Part shown: piece after piece, positions 36,011 to 46,603 of the stretch
Layout: each line of letters opens with the position of its first letter
Position numbering within the stretch: the first letter of the stretch is position 1
Source of the DNA: Chitinophaga pinensis
GTDB taxonomy: Bacteria > Bacteroidota > Bacteroidia > NS11-12g > UBA955
Direction of reading: 5' to 3'
Length of the DNA: 64,000 nt
NCBI GenBank assembly: GCA_945888525.1
Contig: CAMDAF010000007.1
Span: forward strand, 21,294-85,293
Position numbers and translations under genes: made by a program
The notes under the pieces: model-generated
Databases searched by the model: none
What the model saw: only the letters and a program-made list of their open reading frames with translations
What the model was told of the DNA's origin: nothing

Positions 36011-36018
36011 TAGGTTTG
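36011..36018 (+). promoter_or_regulatory. -7 box (TAGGTTTG) of the 50-residue membrane protein gene
   Basis: A TAnnTTTG box 21 bases before ATG 36040, divergent from the DUF4293 promoter. Confidence 0.55.
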
Positions 36019-36039
36019 CACATCAATTTTTAAACAACA

Positions 36040-36192
36040 ATGTCTGAAAAAAAATCGAAAACCGCTTATTGGATGCTTTTCTTAGTATCACTAATCACCA
36101 TCACCGTTTTGATGATTTTCCTTCCTGAAGCTTTCTGGCTAGCGCTTCCTACAACTGTCGGTGGATTGGCTATGGCCATGGATTGGATTTAA
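36040..36192 (+). CDS. 50-residue single-span membrane protein
   Basis: A short open frame: M-S-E-K-K-S-K-T-A-Y, then a hydrophobic helix (WMLFLVSLITITVLMIF) and a second hydrophobic stretch ending AMAMDWI. It has a -7 box at a normal distance and is followed by a terminator at 36320-36343. The Lys-rich N-terminus followed by hydrophobic residues fits an inner-membrane small protein with its N-terminus inside. I do not recognise a family. Coding status rests on promoter, start and composition. Confidence 0.6.
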   Translation: MSEKKSKTAYWMLFLVSLITITVLMIFLPEAFWLALPTTVGGLAMAMDWI

Positions 36193-36319
36193 TAGGATAA
36201 GAAATCACATTTTATACAGCAAGAATTATTGCTGTGTAACAGCTTAACTTGTATTCTGATTTATTTAAAACTATTTTTTCAGAACATTCTAAGCGCACCC
36301 AAATACAATTAAACAAAAA

Positions 36320-36343
36320 AACTCAGGTTTTTCAACCTGAGTT
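36320..36343. terminator. Bidirectional terminator between the small gene and eno
   Basis: AACTCAGGTT (36320-36329) pairs with AACCTGAGTT (36334-36343) around a 4-base loop. An A-run precedes and a T-run follows, so it can end the forward small-gene transcript and the reverse eno transcript. Confidence 0.85.
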
Positions 36344-36363
36344 TTTTATTGTTATCTTATATC

Positions 36364-38786
<2,423 letters not shown>

Positions 38787-39000
38787 CAAAGGGCGAAATT
38801 AAGTTAATTCAAAGAATTACAAAAAACAATTTAATAACAGAAAAGAAAATCCTTGATACCAAAGGTCAAACAAGTTTTTTTTTAAAGAAATCACGTCCAT
38901 TTTCTTGCCTAAAATCCAAATTTCAACTTAAGGAGGTGTCAAAAAAACCAAAGTAATTTGAAGCATTTCATGCAAACATTAAATTACGTTCCTTTTGAAC

Positions 39001-39008
39001 TATCTTTG
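39001..39008 (+). promoter_or_regulatory. -7 box (TATCTTTG) setting the rlmN start
   Basis: A perfect box lying inside the longest open frame of rlmN. It ends 9 bases before TTG 39018, which would make the transcript nearly leaderless and excludes the earlier TTG 38958 and ATG 38970 as starts. Confidence 0.55.
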
Positions 39009-39017
39009 CAGCAGATT

Positions 39018-40058
39018 TTGAGCATTACTAAAAAAGATATCCGATCATTTAACCTTGAAGCTTTGCAAGCAGAATTTGTAAGCGCTGGACACCCTGCTTT
39101 TAGAGGAAAACAAGCTTATGAATGGCTTTGGAAAAAAGGCGCGCGCTCTTTTGATGAAATGAGCAACCTTTCAATAGAAACCAGAAATTGGCTACACGAA
39201 AATTACAGCATTCTTTCTGTAACTATTTTAACCCAGCAGGTGAGTAATGACGGAACCATCAAATTGGCCTTCAAATTGCACGATGATGCCATTATTGAAG
39301 GGGTACTCATCCCAACAGAAACAAGAATGACGGCCTGTGTTAGCAGTCAAGTTGGGTGCAGCCTTAGTTGTTCTTTTTGCGCCACTGGTTTTCTTAAACG
39401 CCAACGCAACCTTGATGCTGCTGAAATTTACGACCAAGTTTGGTTGATAGACAAATTGGCCAAAGAAACCTATAACATCCCACTTAGTAATATTGTTTTC
39501 ATGGGTATGGGTGAGCCTTTGCTGAATTACAACAATGTCATGTCTGGCATAGAAAAAATTACAAAACCAGAAGGTTTGGGTATGTCTCCTCAACGCATTA
39601 CTGTTTCTACTGCAGGCATTGCAAAAATGATTAAAAAGCTAGGTGATGATGGCGTTAAATTTAACCTTGCTCTATCACTTCACGCAGCAAACAATGCCAA
39701 ACGAAGCGCCATTATGCCAATTAATGACAGCAATCCTTTAGAAGAATTGCAAGAAGCATTGAATTATTTTTACCAAAAAACAAAACGAAAAATCACTTTG
39801 GAGTACGCCGTAATGAATGATACCAACGACGGCAAAGAAGAAGCAGATGAATTGATAAAATTTGCGAAGAAAGTTCCTTGCAAAGTCAATCTCATAGAAT
39901 ACAATCCAATCGAATTGGCCAATTTCAAAGGAAGCAGTGTCGACAAAATTGCAGAATTCGGTCGCCGTGTCGAAGCCGCTGGTATTATTGTCAATGTTCG
40001 CCGCAGCCGTGGCAAAGACATTGATGCCGCTTGTGGCCAATTGGCAAACAAAATTTAA
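39018..40058 (+). CDS. rlmN: 23S rRNA (adenine-2503)-C2 methyltransferase
   Basis: A radical SAM methyltransferase acting on A2503 of 23S rRNA and often on A37 of tRNAs. The cluster motif CSLSCSFCATG is present, with the catalytic region GMGEPLLNY and a C-terminal cysteine in DIDAACGQLA that forms the methyl-carrying thiol. Starting at TTG 39018 gives 346 residues, the usual length, and an N-terminus (SITKKDIRS) matching homologues. The upstream 20 residues lie over a promoter box. The era gene follows after 10 bases. Confidence 0.92.
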   Translation: MSITKKDIRSFNLEALQAEFVSAGHPAFRGKQAYEWLWKKGARSFDEMSNLSIETRNWLHENYSILSVTILTQQVSNDGTIKLAFKLHDDAIIEGVLIPTETRMTACVSSQVGCSLSCSFCATGFLKRQRNLDAAEIYDQVWLIDKLAKETYNIPLSNIVFMGMGEPLLNYNNVMSGIEKITKPEGLGMSPQRITVSTAGIAKMIKKLGDDGVKFNLALSLHAANNAKRSAIMPINDSNPLEELQEALNYFYQKTKRKITLEYAVMNDTNDGKEEADELIKFAKKVPCKVNLIEYNPIELANFKGSSVDKIAEFGRRVEAAGIIVNVRRSRGKDIDAACGQLANKI

Positions 40059-40068
40059 ACCCATTAAC

Positions 40069-40944
40069 ATGCATAAAGCAGGATTTGTAAATATTATCGG
40101 AAAACCGAACGCTGGTAAAAGTACGCTTAGCAACGCCCTGGTTGGCGAGCAATTAAGTATAATTACCCCTAAGGCAAGTACCACGCGACACCGAATTTTA
40201 GGAATTATCAATACAGACGAATACCAAATGGTTTTGTCTGACACCCCAGGCATTATTGAACCGGCCTATAAATTGCACGAAAGCATGATGCACGCTGTAA
40301 AAGACAGTATTGACGATGCCGATGTTTTAATTGTTCTTGTCGATGTTAGCAATCCAAATTTAATGGAAGAACATTTGGCTATGATTGTTGCAGCGAAATC
40401 TCCAATCTTGTTAATCGTCAACAAAATTGACTTGTCTACGCCAGCTGAAGTAAGCAAAGTCATTAATGAGCTATCAGCTGTTTTAAATCCTAAAGAAGTT
40501 TTCGCTATCTCTGCCTTGCACGGTTTGGATCCCCAAACACTCATAAACAGAATTGCTTCTTACTTACCAGAACATGAAGCTTTTTATCCGAAAGACCAGT
40601 TAACTGACCGCAACACCCGTTTTTTCACCAGTGAAATCATCCGTGAGAAAATATTTAATCTTTACGAGCAAGAGATTCCATATAGCACTGAAGTCATTGT
40701 TCACGATTATAAAGAAGAACAAAACATCGACAAAATATACGCTTATATCATTGTAGAACGCGATTCTCAAAAGGGAATTATAGTGGGCAAAAATGGAGAA
40801 GGTATAAAACGCATTGGCACTGAAGCCCGCAAAGACATTGAAAAATTTGTCGGCAAAAAAGTGTTTCTAGATTTGCGCGTGAAAGTGGAAGAAAACTGGC
40901 GCAAAAATGAATTGAAACTCAAACACTGGGGCTACCTAGAATAA
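40069..40944 (+). CDS. era: GTPase Era
   Basis: A 16S rRNA-binding GTPase needed for small-subunit maturation. The 291-residue protein has G1 GKPNAGKST, the G3 DTPG in SDTPGIIEPAY, G4 NKID and G5 SALHG, then a C-terminal KH domain (KGIIVGKNGEGIKRIG). ATG 40069 gives the family length and places the conserved HKAGFVNIIG start correctly. It is the last gene of the rlmN-era unit and is convergent with the YkuK-family gene 11 bases away, without a visible terminator. Confidence 0.96.
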   Translation: MHKAGFVNIIGKPNAGKSTLSNALVGEQLSIITPKASTTRHRILGIINTDEYQMVLSDTPGIIEPAYKLHESMMHAVKDSIDDADVLIVLVDVSNPNLMEEHLAMIVAAKSPILLIVNKIDLSTPAEVSKVINELSAVLNPKEVFAISALHGLDPQTLINRIASYLPEHEAFYPKDQLTDRNTRFFTSEIIREKIFNLYEQEIPYSTEVIVHDYKEEQNIDKIYAYIIVERDSQKGIIVGKNGEGIKRIGTEARKDIEKFVGKKVFLDLRVKVEENWRKNELKLKHWGYLE

Positions 40945-40955
40945 GCTGTTTATAT

Positions 40956-41429
40956 TTAATGCACCACTTTGTTGGCGCAATAACTGCTGGCAAAAGCGTC
41001 AGGCTTTGCTTTGAATGTAAAGCCCATGCCTCTTATATATCCCATAGCTTCCTTTAAAGAATCGTGGCTTTTAAAATTTGGATCGGTATTAATATCTGCA
41101 TGAACTTCCATTTCAACATGATAGGCATCCAATACGGAGCACAAATCGTAAGCAATTTCTATCGATTTACTTACCTCCAACAACATTCTTTCCTTTAATG
41201 AAAAATGATTTTTAGTAATGAAAGAATTAAAATACATAAATCCGCCACTGTGTTCACGAATGAATACCACCGCAGTGGCAAACTCGACAATGTTTCTCTT
41301 CACTTGAGAATCTGTGCCAATACAAACTTTCAAATGTGTGCCTTTTGCTTGTTCACGCAAAATGGCTTGTTCTACTTCTTGCTTAATCGGCAGTACGATT
41401 TGATCGCCGCCTAATTTTCTCCAAATCAT
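40956..41429 (-). CDS. YkuK/DUF458 family ribonuclease H-like protein
   Basis: A 157-residue protein. Acidic residues in IGTDSQVK, LKERMLLEVSKSIE and EVHADINTDPN fit the predicted RNase H-like YkuK family. Activity is predicted, not shown. It has no neighbour on the same strand close enough to suggest an operon. Confidence 0.82.
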   Translation of the reverse strand: MIWRKLGGDQIVLPIKQEVEQAILREQAKGTHLKVCIGTDSQVKRNIVEFATAVVFIREHSGGFMYFNSFITKNHFSLKERMLLEVSKSIEIAYDLCSVLDAYHVEMEVHADINTDPNFKSHDSLKEAMGYIRGMGFTFKAKPDAFASSYCANKVVH

Positions 41430-41569
41430 CGGTCATTATTTATTTACAAATCTTATGTTTCAGTGTGACGGTATCATTAATTTAGCATCAAACTATAGGA
41501 CAATATACAAAATAAATTTAATTTCATCAAATACCAAGCACAAGTTCCTAAAAACGAGAGAATTATAAC

Positions 41570-42556
41570 TTAAGATATATTTATTCTATTTCCAGCAACA
41601 ACCCTACCAATTGGAAACAAAGATTCTAAATCTAAAGCTTCACTGCTGCATACCAATAGGCCTCCACTGGTTTGGGGATCACAAAGCCATAAGAACTCCA
41701 AACCATTCAGGCCATCACAATGTTCCTTTACATAATTGTAATTACTGGTTGTAATATTTGGGTAAATCATTTTTTCTGCTAAACTTCTAGCTTCTTCAAT
41801 CACCGGAATAGATTCTAGGTTCAAATCTGCCCCAAATTTACCACCTAGCATTTCTGTTAAATGCCCAAGCAATCCAAATCCAGTCACATCGGTCATGGCA
41901 TTAACTGAAGAATTTCTTCCCAATTCAATTCCAACAGTATTTAATCTACAGGCTGTTTCAATTAATATTAGATAGCCTTCTTCACTTAATAAATTGTGCT
42001 TAATGGCATTGGATAGCAAACCCAAACCCAAAGGTTTAGTAATATAAAAATAATCACCAAGCTGACAGGTATTCTTTCTTTTAATGTTTTGCTTCTCAAT
42101 TATTCCGCTCACACTTAACCCAAATAAAGGCTCCTTGGTCTCAATAGAATGGCCTCCCGATATACTAATGCCAGCTTCTTTACAAATACTTTCAGCACCT
42201 TTTAAAACTTCTTTTGCCAACTCTAAAGGCAAAACCTCCTGCGGCCAACCCAGCATCGAAAGCGCCATTATTGGTTTCCCTCCCATGGCGTATACATCGC
42301 TTAAGGCATTCGCTGCAGCAATGCGACCGAAGTCATAGGCATTGTTAACCAGTGGCAGAAAAAAATCAACCGTCTGTATTAAACACGTATCATTGTTTAT
42401 TTCAATGATTGCAGCATCGTCTTTATCAATAAAATCGACCAACAAAGATTGAACATCATTGCTTTTATGGTCTGATAAAATGGCGTGAAGTTTAATGGGA
42501 TCAATTTTACATCCACAGCCACCACCGCGCGAAAACTCTAATAAATTATAGGACAT
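41570..42556 (-). CDS. selD: Selenide, water dikinase (selenophosphate synthetase)
   Basis: It makes selenophosphate from selenide and ATP. The 328-residue protein has the active-site loop GGGCGCK with Cys14 and Lys17 (Cys form, not Sec), the ATP-binding DFFLPLVNNAYDFG, and SISGGHSIETKEPLFGL. ATG 42556 gives the family-like start MSYNLLEFSRGG. It overlaps the META-domain gene by 11 bases. In the same operon lies mnmH, which uses selenophosphate for 2-selenouridine in tRNA. Confidence 0.94.
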   Translation of the reverse strand: MSYNLLEFSRGGGCGCKIDPIKLHAILSDHKSNDVQSLLVDFIDKDDAAIIEINNDTCLIQTVDFFLPLVNNAYDFGRIAAANALSDVYAMGGKPIMALSMLGWPQEVLPLELAKEVLKGAESICKEAGISISGGHSIETKEPLFGLSVSGIIEKQNIKRKNTCQLGDYFYITKPLGLGLLSNAIKHNLLSEEGYLILIETACRLNTVGIELGRNSSVNAMTDVTGFGLLGHLTEMLGGKFGADLNLESIPVIEEARSLAEKMIYPNITTSNYNYVKEHCDGLNGLEFLWLCDPQTSGGLLVCSSEALDLESLFPIGRVVAGNRINIS

Positions 42557-43541
42557 TGCGCATAACAACATTGGTTTTTGTACCATCTTTCATCATAACG
42601 GTGGCATAATAATAACCCTTCATTTTATGAGGCTTTGACAAAATTATAATCTGAGACACAATTTCATCTGCATTGTTGTTTTTTAATTTAATTTTTATGG
42701 TCTTTTTCTCAGCTGCTGTTAAAACAGTACTCTTGAAAAACATTTGCATATTGACCGCTTTTGGCAAATCATCTAGGGTTACCACATACTCTCCATTTTG
42801 CATATCCCCAAAAGTATTGCCTCTAGATACCACTACTGGTTTGTTGATGTCTGCAATTAATGAATCCAATTTTTTTTCAGGGCGGCAATGCATGATCATT
42901 CTGTTTTCACATACAATAAACAACATATTGTTGCGTACATAATAAGCTGCCTTACCTTTTAGCCCTTCCATTATTCTTTGCTCTATTGCATCATTCGAAC
43001 AAGCAAGCAAAGTGTTCTGGGCTACTCCAAATTGCAAAACACCATTTTCAATTAAGGTATTGGCAAAAAATGAATTGCAACCGGCAAAGCCACTCACAGT
43101 ATTGCTGTCTGTATTAAACAAAACATAAGCACCGGCCTTTTTTGCTGGCGTTACCACACGGTCCATTTCCAAATTGATGATTTTCCATTTGTTGGCTGCC
43201 AACAATGCCTTATTGTCTAATACGGTTGAGCGGGTGTCAATTACACGGATCTGTTTGTAAGTGAATTTTGGGCCATTGTCTTCAGGAAATAAAATTGGTG
43301 TTTTTCCCATTTCAATATGAACCTCCACACCTGGTTCAAAAATAAAACCTTCAATCTCATAAGGAAATTCTCTCCAATTGCTGTCCAAATGCGATTTGAT
43401 TTTCAAGCAACTGGTAATGGTGTTGTTGTATTGACAGGCAACTTTTGAGTCGCCAATATAAATATTGATTGTCGTACTTCCTTGGGAAAAAGCCCAAGTG
43501 CAGGTGAAAAATAAAACGAAGGTGAAAATTACTTTTTTCAT
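42546..43541 (-). CDS. Secreted DUF4377-META domain protein
   Basis: A 331-residue protein with a signal peptide (residues 1-19). A DUF4377 domain (CLKIKSHLDSNWREFPY, IEGFIFEPGVEVHIEM) is followed by an HslJ-like META domain (WKIINLEMDRVV, VSGFAGCNSFFANTLI, LLACSNDAIEQRIMEGL). This pair is a recurrent secreted architecture in Bacteroidota; META domains are linked to stress or antibiotic tolerance in other bacteria, but the function here is not known. The C-terminal 100 residues resemble no family I recognise. It sits between mnmH and selD on the same strand, an unexpected partner. Confidence 0.8.
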   Translation of the reverse strand: MKKVIFTFVLFFTCTWAFSQGSTTINIYIGDSKVACQYNNTITSCLKIKSHLDSNWREFPYEIEGFIFEPGVEVHIEMGKTPILFPEDNGPKFTYKQIRVIDTRSTVLDNKALLAANKWKIINLEMDRVVTPAKKAGAYVLFNTDSNTVSGFAGCNSFFANTLIENGVLQFGVAQNTLLACSNDAIEQRIMEGLKGKAAYYVRNNMLFIVCENRMIMHCRPEKKLDSLIADINKPVVVSRGNTFGDMQNGEYVVTLDDLPKAVNMQMFFKSTVLTAAEKKTIKIKLKNNNADEIVSQIIILSKPHKMKGYYYATVMMKDGTKTNVVMRNVL

Positions 43542-43553
43542 GTGGTCACAAAT

Positions 43554-44588
43554 TTAATTGAATTCAAGTGAATATTTATTTTGGTGCTTATACAAAAATT
43601 CTGCAATTTTAGTGTGATCCAAGTTTTCAAATGGAATTTTGACATAATCATGACAATTCCTTTTAATTCTTCCCATCTCATAAGCCTTGTCGTAATATTT
43701 AAATAGGCCATAGATTGCCGACGACAAATCGCCTTCTTGAACCAAGGCACAAATTTTTCTACATGCCTCATCACCTAATCGTTTATTTAGCTTCTGAATA
43801 CAATACACCAACTCATCCGTTGTGTAGCGACCATAATCTGCCTGGATAAATTTAACTCTATCTTCCAAAGGCACTGAAATTTCAACCCCTGCAGCTTCTT
43901 TCATATGGCTCCACAACTCAATAGGCAAGTGCACCTTTCCAATGGTAAAGCTTTCGTTTTCAACCCAAATTACTTCTTTTGGATCGTAATGTTTCAGCTC
44001 TTCAAAAATCAAATTATGAAAAACCGCACTGCTCGGCTGCGCCTCATTTCCTAGAGCACCAAACACACTACCTTTGTGTTTTGCCAAGCCTTCCAAATCG
44101 AGAACCTGGGCACCTTTTGCTTTTAAAGCATGTAAGATTTCTGTTTTTCCGCTGCCAGTATGAGCACTCAAAACCAATATCCGCTTAAATTGAGCGATAA
44201 GGCTCAGCAAGTGGTTTCGAAATGCTTTATAGCCTCCATTCAAAACATAAACTGTGTAACCATTTTCCGAAAAAAATGACGCCATATGGTTGCTGCGCAA
44301 ACCACCCCTTGCACAATACAAGGCAATGGTTTTACCATGTACATTCTGATTGATGCTTTCGAGTAATTGCGGTTTGAGCGGATTTACCAATTCATACCCC
44401 AACTTAATTGCAGCATCCCTACCTTTCTGCTTAAATGTTTTTCCAATATGAATGCGGTTCTGATTGTTTAAAATTGGAATATTTATGGATAATTCTATAT
44501 GCCCGGCTTCATATTCAGAAGGCGAACGAACATCCACAATTGGCAATTGTAAATTTAAAAATTCTATGATTGACTGACGGACAATCAT
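43554..44588 (-). CDS. mnmH: tRNA 2-selenouridine synthase
   Basis: It converts 2-thiouridine at the wobble position of Lys, Glu and Gln tRNAs to 2-selenouridine through a geranylated intermediate. The 344-residue protein has an N-terminal rhodanese domain with the catalytic Cys92 in YCARGGLRS and a C-terminal P-loop (HTGSGKTE, residues 143-150). The domain order and length are standard. It overlaps the DUF2130 gene by 4 bases and precedes the META-domain and selD genes. No SelA, SelB or selC is visible, so selenium use may be confined to tRNA. Confidence 0.93.
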   Translation of the reverse strand: MIVRQSIIEFLNLQLPIVDVRSPSEYEAGHIELSINIPILNNQNRIHIGKTFKQKGRDAAIKLGYELVNPLKPQLLESINQNVHGKTIALYCARGGLRSNHMASFFSENGYTVYVLNGGYKAFRNHLLSLIAQFKRILVLSAHTGSGKTEILHALKAKGAQVLDLEGLAKHKGSVFGALGNEAQPSSAVFHNLIFEELKHYDPKEVIWVENESFTIGKVHLPIELWSHMKEAAGVEISVPLEDRVKFIQADYGRYTTDELVYCIQKLNKRLGDEACRKICALVQEGDLSSAIYGLFKYYDKAYEMGRIKRNCHDYVKIPFENLDHTKIAEFLYKHQNKYSLEFN

Positions 44589-45841
44589 GCGTCCAAAGCA
44601 TCCATATCATCGGCACCCAATTCCAAGCCTTTAATTTCTGAAACAGCCGACCCAGCAATACCTTTGACACTGCCAAACATACCAGCCGCGTTGGTCAATA
44701 CTTTATCAATTTGTTTTTCACGTTCTTTCCAAATCTTTTCCATAGAAACCCGCTCACTAATTATAGCCCTTTTCATGCTAAAGAACCCTTCGGTTATGGC
44801 TTCCATTTGATTTTTAAATTCATTACCCGTTAAATAAGAATACAGCATTTGCATTTTCTCGCCCTTGTTCTCATTGGCCGAATTTGCTTCATTGATCCGG
44901 ATAATACTTCCCCTAAGCACCATGGCCAAACTTTTAGCATCGTGGTAATGGCAAATGTAAATGCCTTCCTTTAAACCAAATCCATCCATATCTTTCGGCA
45001 TGGCCTGGGTTACAATAACACCAATATCGCCACCACTTTGTCTAAAATCGGTTTTAAATTTATCGATCCACAAAGGTTGAAAATCTTTTGTACGTTTACT
45101 TTCCCAAACGATGCTGCCGCATTCTTGACCAAGCTGATTCACCACCACCTGAATAAAATCTGCACCCTTCACCCCTTTGGCAACCTCTTGAATCTTATCC
45201 AAAGGAAAAGTATGCCTTAACATATCCTCTAATGCCAATTCTTGCACCTCACCCTGCATTTGCATACTCCCTTGCTCTGATTTTCGCTTCATCTCTTCGA
45301 TCAATTTGCGCTGATCTTCCATTTGCTTTTCCATCTCTTTGATTTTAAGCTCGCTTTTTTGATCTGCCTCTTTTCCGAGTTTATCTTTCAGCTCAATCTC
45401 TTTTTCCAACAAAAGTTTTTTGGTTTCCAATTCTGTCGACTCGGTCAAATCTTTTAAGCGATTTTCAAGCTCCATCTTGTCAACTTCCAATTGCCTCATG
45501 GATTTTATTTTTGCTTCTTGCTCCCCGTTGGTCTTTTTCAATGACTGTAACATGGCCTCATTTTCTTGGGTCAACTGCAATTTAAGCTGGTTTTCTAATT
45601 CCTGCTTTTTATCAAAAAACTCTTTTTGTTGCTGCTCTATCCATTTACTGCGCTCGGTGGCGATGGCATCCTCTTTTTGTTTCAGAGATTCATCTGCTTT
45701 CTTCTTTTCGATTGAAAATTTTTCATTAAACTCTTTTCTTAACTTGGCATCTATCTCTTTTTCAATATCAGCAGTTAAGGCAGTTTCAATGTTAAATTCG
45801 TGCTCGCACTTTGGGCATTTAACTAAATTGTCATGTTTCAT
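44585..45841 (-). CDS. DUF2130 coiled-coil protein
   Basis: A 418-residue cytoplasmic protein. A zinc-ribbon-like start (KCPKCEHEF) leads into about 175 residues of Lys/Glu/Gln coiled coil, then a globular DUF2130 domain (residues about 205-385; GDIGVIVTQAMPKDMDGFG, GIYICHYHDAKSLA). This domain has similarity to restriction-nuclease-like folds in some annotations. Function is unknown. It is first in the operon with mnmH, the META protein and selD (4-base overlap with mnmH) and has its own -7 box. Confidence 0.82.
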   Translation of the reverse strand: MKHDNLVKCPKCEHEFNIETALTADIEKEIDAKLRKEFNEKFSIEKKKADESLKQKEDAIATERSKWIEQQQKEFFDKKQELENQLKLQLTQENEAMLQSLKKTNGEQEAKIKSMRQLEVDKMELENRLKDLTESTELETKKLLLEKEIELKDKLGKEADQKSELKIKEMEKQMEDQRKLIEEMKRKSEQGSMQMQGEVQELALEDMLRHTFPLDKIQEVAKGVKGADFIQVVVNQLGQECGSIVWESKRTKDFQPLWIDKFKTDFRQSGGDIGVIVTQAMPKDMDGFGLKEGIYICHYHDAKSLAMVLRGSIIRINEANSANENKGEKMQMLYSYLTGNEFKNQMEAITEGFFSMKRAIISERVSMEKIWKEREKQIDKVLTNAAGMFGSVKGIAGSAVSEIKGLELGADDMDALDA

Positions 45842-45853
45842 AAATCGTTCTTA

Positions 45854-45861
45854 CAAAACTA
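45854..45861 (-). promoter_or_regulatory. -7 box (TAGTTTTG) of the DUF2130-mnmH-selD operon
   Basis: A perfect reverse-strand TAnnTTTG, 12 bases before ATG 45841. Confidence 0.55.
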
Positions 45862-46029
45862 AGGAAAAGAAAAGGTAAAGTGTAATTTGAATTGCTAAAG
45901 ATTTTAGTAATTGATTAAGTATTTTATAAAGTCATTCTTCATTTATGACCTCTTTGAATTCTTTGGCTGCATCTCCCCTGCCTCCGCTTTAGCCAAGTAT
46001 TTGAAAATATTTTCGTACTAAGTTCATTG

Positions 46030-46064
46030 AGCAAGCGCTTGCTGCCGCGCCGCGTTGCATGCAA
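46030..46064. repeat. GC-rich REP-like palindromic element
   Basis: Two palindromes in 35 bases: AGCAAGCGCTTGCT (46030-46043, perfect 14) and TTGCATGCAA (46055-46064, perfect 10), separated by GCCGCGCCGCG. The GC content stands out sharply from the flanks. It resembles dispersed intergenic repeats, but copy number in the genome cannot be judged here. Confidence 0.5.
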
Positions 46065-46120
46065 TACCTAAATTATATATAAAAACACTTGGGCTATCGC
46101 TGCGGCAGGGTGCAGGTGGG

Positions 46121-46289
46121 GAGAGTGAGAGTGAATGTGAGAATGAATGTGAGTGTAAAGACAAATGACAGGGAGAATGTCCGCATTCGCTATGAGTCGG
46201 AACCCTTTAGAGTGAATGTGAGTGTGAATGTGAGTGTGAAGACAAAAATGAGAGTTAGAATGTCCGCATTCGCTCCCACTCTCACTCTC
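46121..46289. repeat. 12-base inverted pair bounding the repeat block
   Basis: GAGAGTGAGAGT at 46121-46132 has its exact reverse complement at 46278-46289. The arms enclose the two direct repeats, so the whole block could fold back on itself. Confidence 0.55.
46127..46274 (+). repeat. Two imperfect direct repeats of about 66 bases
   Basis: Copy 1 (46127-46191) and copy 2 (46208-46274) both run GAGTGAATGTGAG...GTGTNAAGACAAA and end with an identical GAATGTCCGCATTCGCT, itself containing a GAATG-TCCG-CATTC hairpin. They are separated by 16 unique bases. The internal GTGAATGTGA subrepeats suggest slippage. Confidence 0.65.
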
Positions 46290-46296
46290 ATTTTTG

Positions 46297-46368
46297 TGGC
46301 TCCATCAGGGATCGAACCTGAATTTAGGGCTTCGGAAACCCTCGTTCTATCCGTTGAACTATAGAGCC
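46297..46368 (-). tRNA. tRNA-Arg (anticodon CCG)
   Basis: A complete 72-base cloverleaf on the reverse strand. The acceptor GGCTCTA pairs with TGGAGCC with one G-T pair. The D stem is GTTC/GAAC, the anticodon stem AGGGT/GCCCT with loop TTCCGAA, and the T stem TCAGG/CCTGA with loop TTCGATC. The anticodon CCG is at 46333-46335, reading CGG arginine codons. The discriminator base is A. CCA is not encoded. Confidence 0.96.
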
Positions 46369-46379
46369 TTTTGAGGCTG

Positions 46380-46387
46380 CAAAAGTA
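46380..46387 (-). promoter_or_regulatory. -7 box (TACTTTTG) of tRNA-Arg
   Basis: A perfect reverse-strand TAnnTTTG, 11 bases before the first base of the mature tRNA, leaving a leader of only a few bases. Confidence 0.6.
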
Positions 46388-46572
46388 AGAACTTTTACGC
46401 GCTTATTTATGCAAAGTTTACCGGCCAATATCATCTGCATTTAGATGAAATTGTCATATTTAAGTCATAAAACATTTTATATGAAACGTTCAATATAAAA
46501 CAAACGTCTATAGTGAAAATGCAATTCTTAGTTTAGTAATCTAAGATTCCATTTCATACGCTGATGCAAAAG

Positions 46573-46603
46573 AGCCATTGTGAACATTCACCATGGCTTT
46601 TTT
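46573..46603 (+). terminator. Free-standing intrinsic terminator
   Basis: AGCCATTGTGA (46573-46583) pairs with TCACCATGGCT (46588-46598) with one mismatch and a 4-base loop, followed by a six-T run. No forward-strand gene lies upstream; the nearest features are the reverse-strand tRNA and DUF2130. Confidence 0.7.

Larger units (their letters stand above)
45842..46296. other. Repeat-rich intergenic region before tRNA-Arg
   Basis: A 455-base gap between the DUF2130 start and tRNA-Arg. The first 190 bases are plain AT-rich DNA with the DUF2130 promoter. From 46030 onward it becomes GC-richer and full of symmetry: two palindromes, an inverted pair CTGCCGC (46042-46048) and GCGGCAG (46102-46108), two long direct repeats and a 12-base inverted pair. 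No protein gene fits here. Confidence 0.7.

Noticed and set aside
38931..38937. Strong Shine-Dalgarno-like AGGAGGT upstream of rlmN
   Set aside because: It is 20 or more bases from every possible rlmN start and lies upstream of the promoter box at 39001-39008, so it would not be in the mRNA. The GTG inside it opens a frame of only six codons.
46089..46364. Forward open frame of 91 codons across the repeats and tRNA-Arg
   Set aside because: It overlaps the tRNA on the opposite strand, and its sequence is a translation of GTGAATGTGA repeats.
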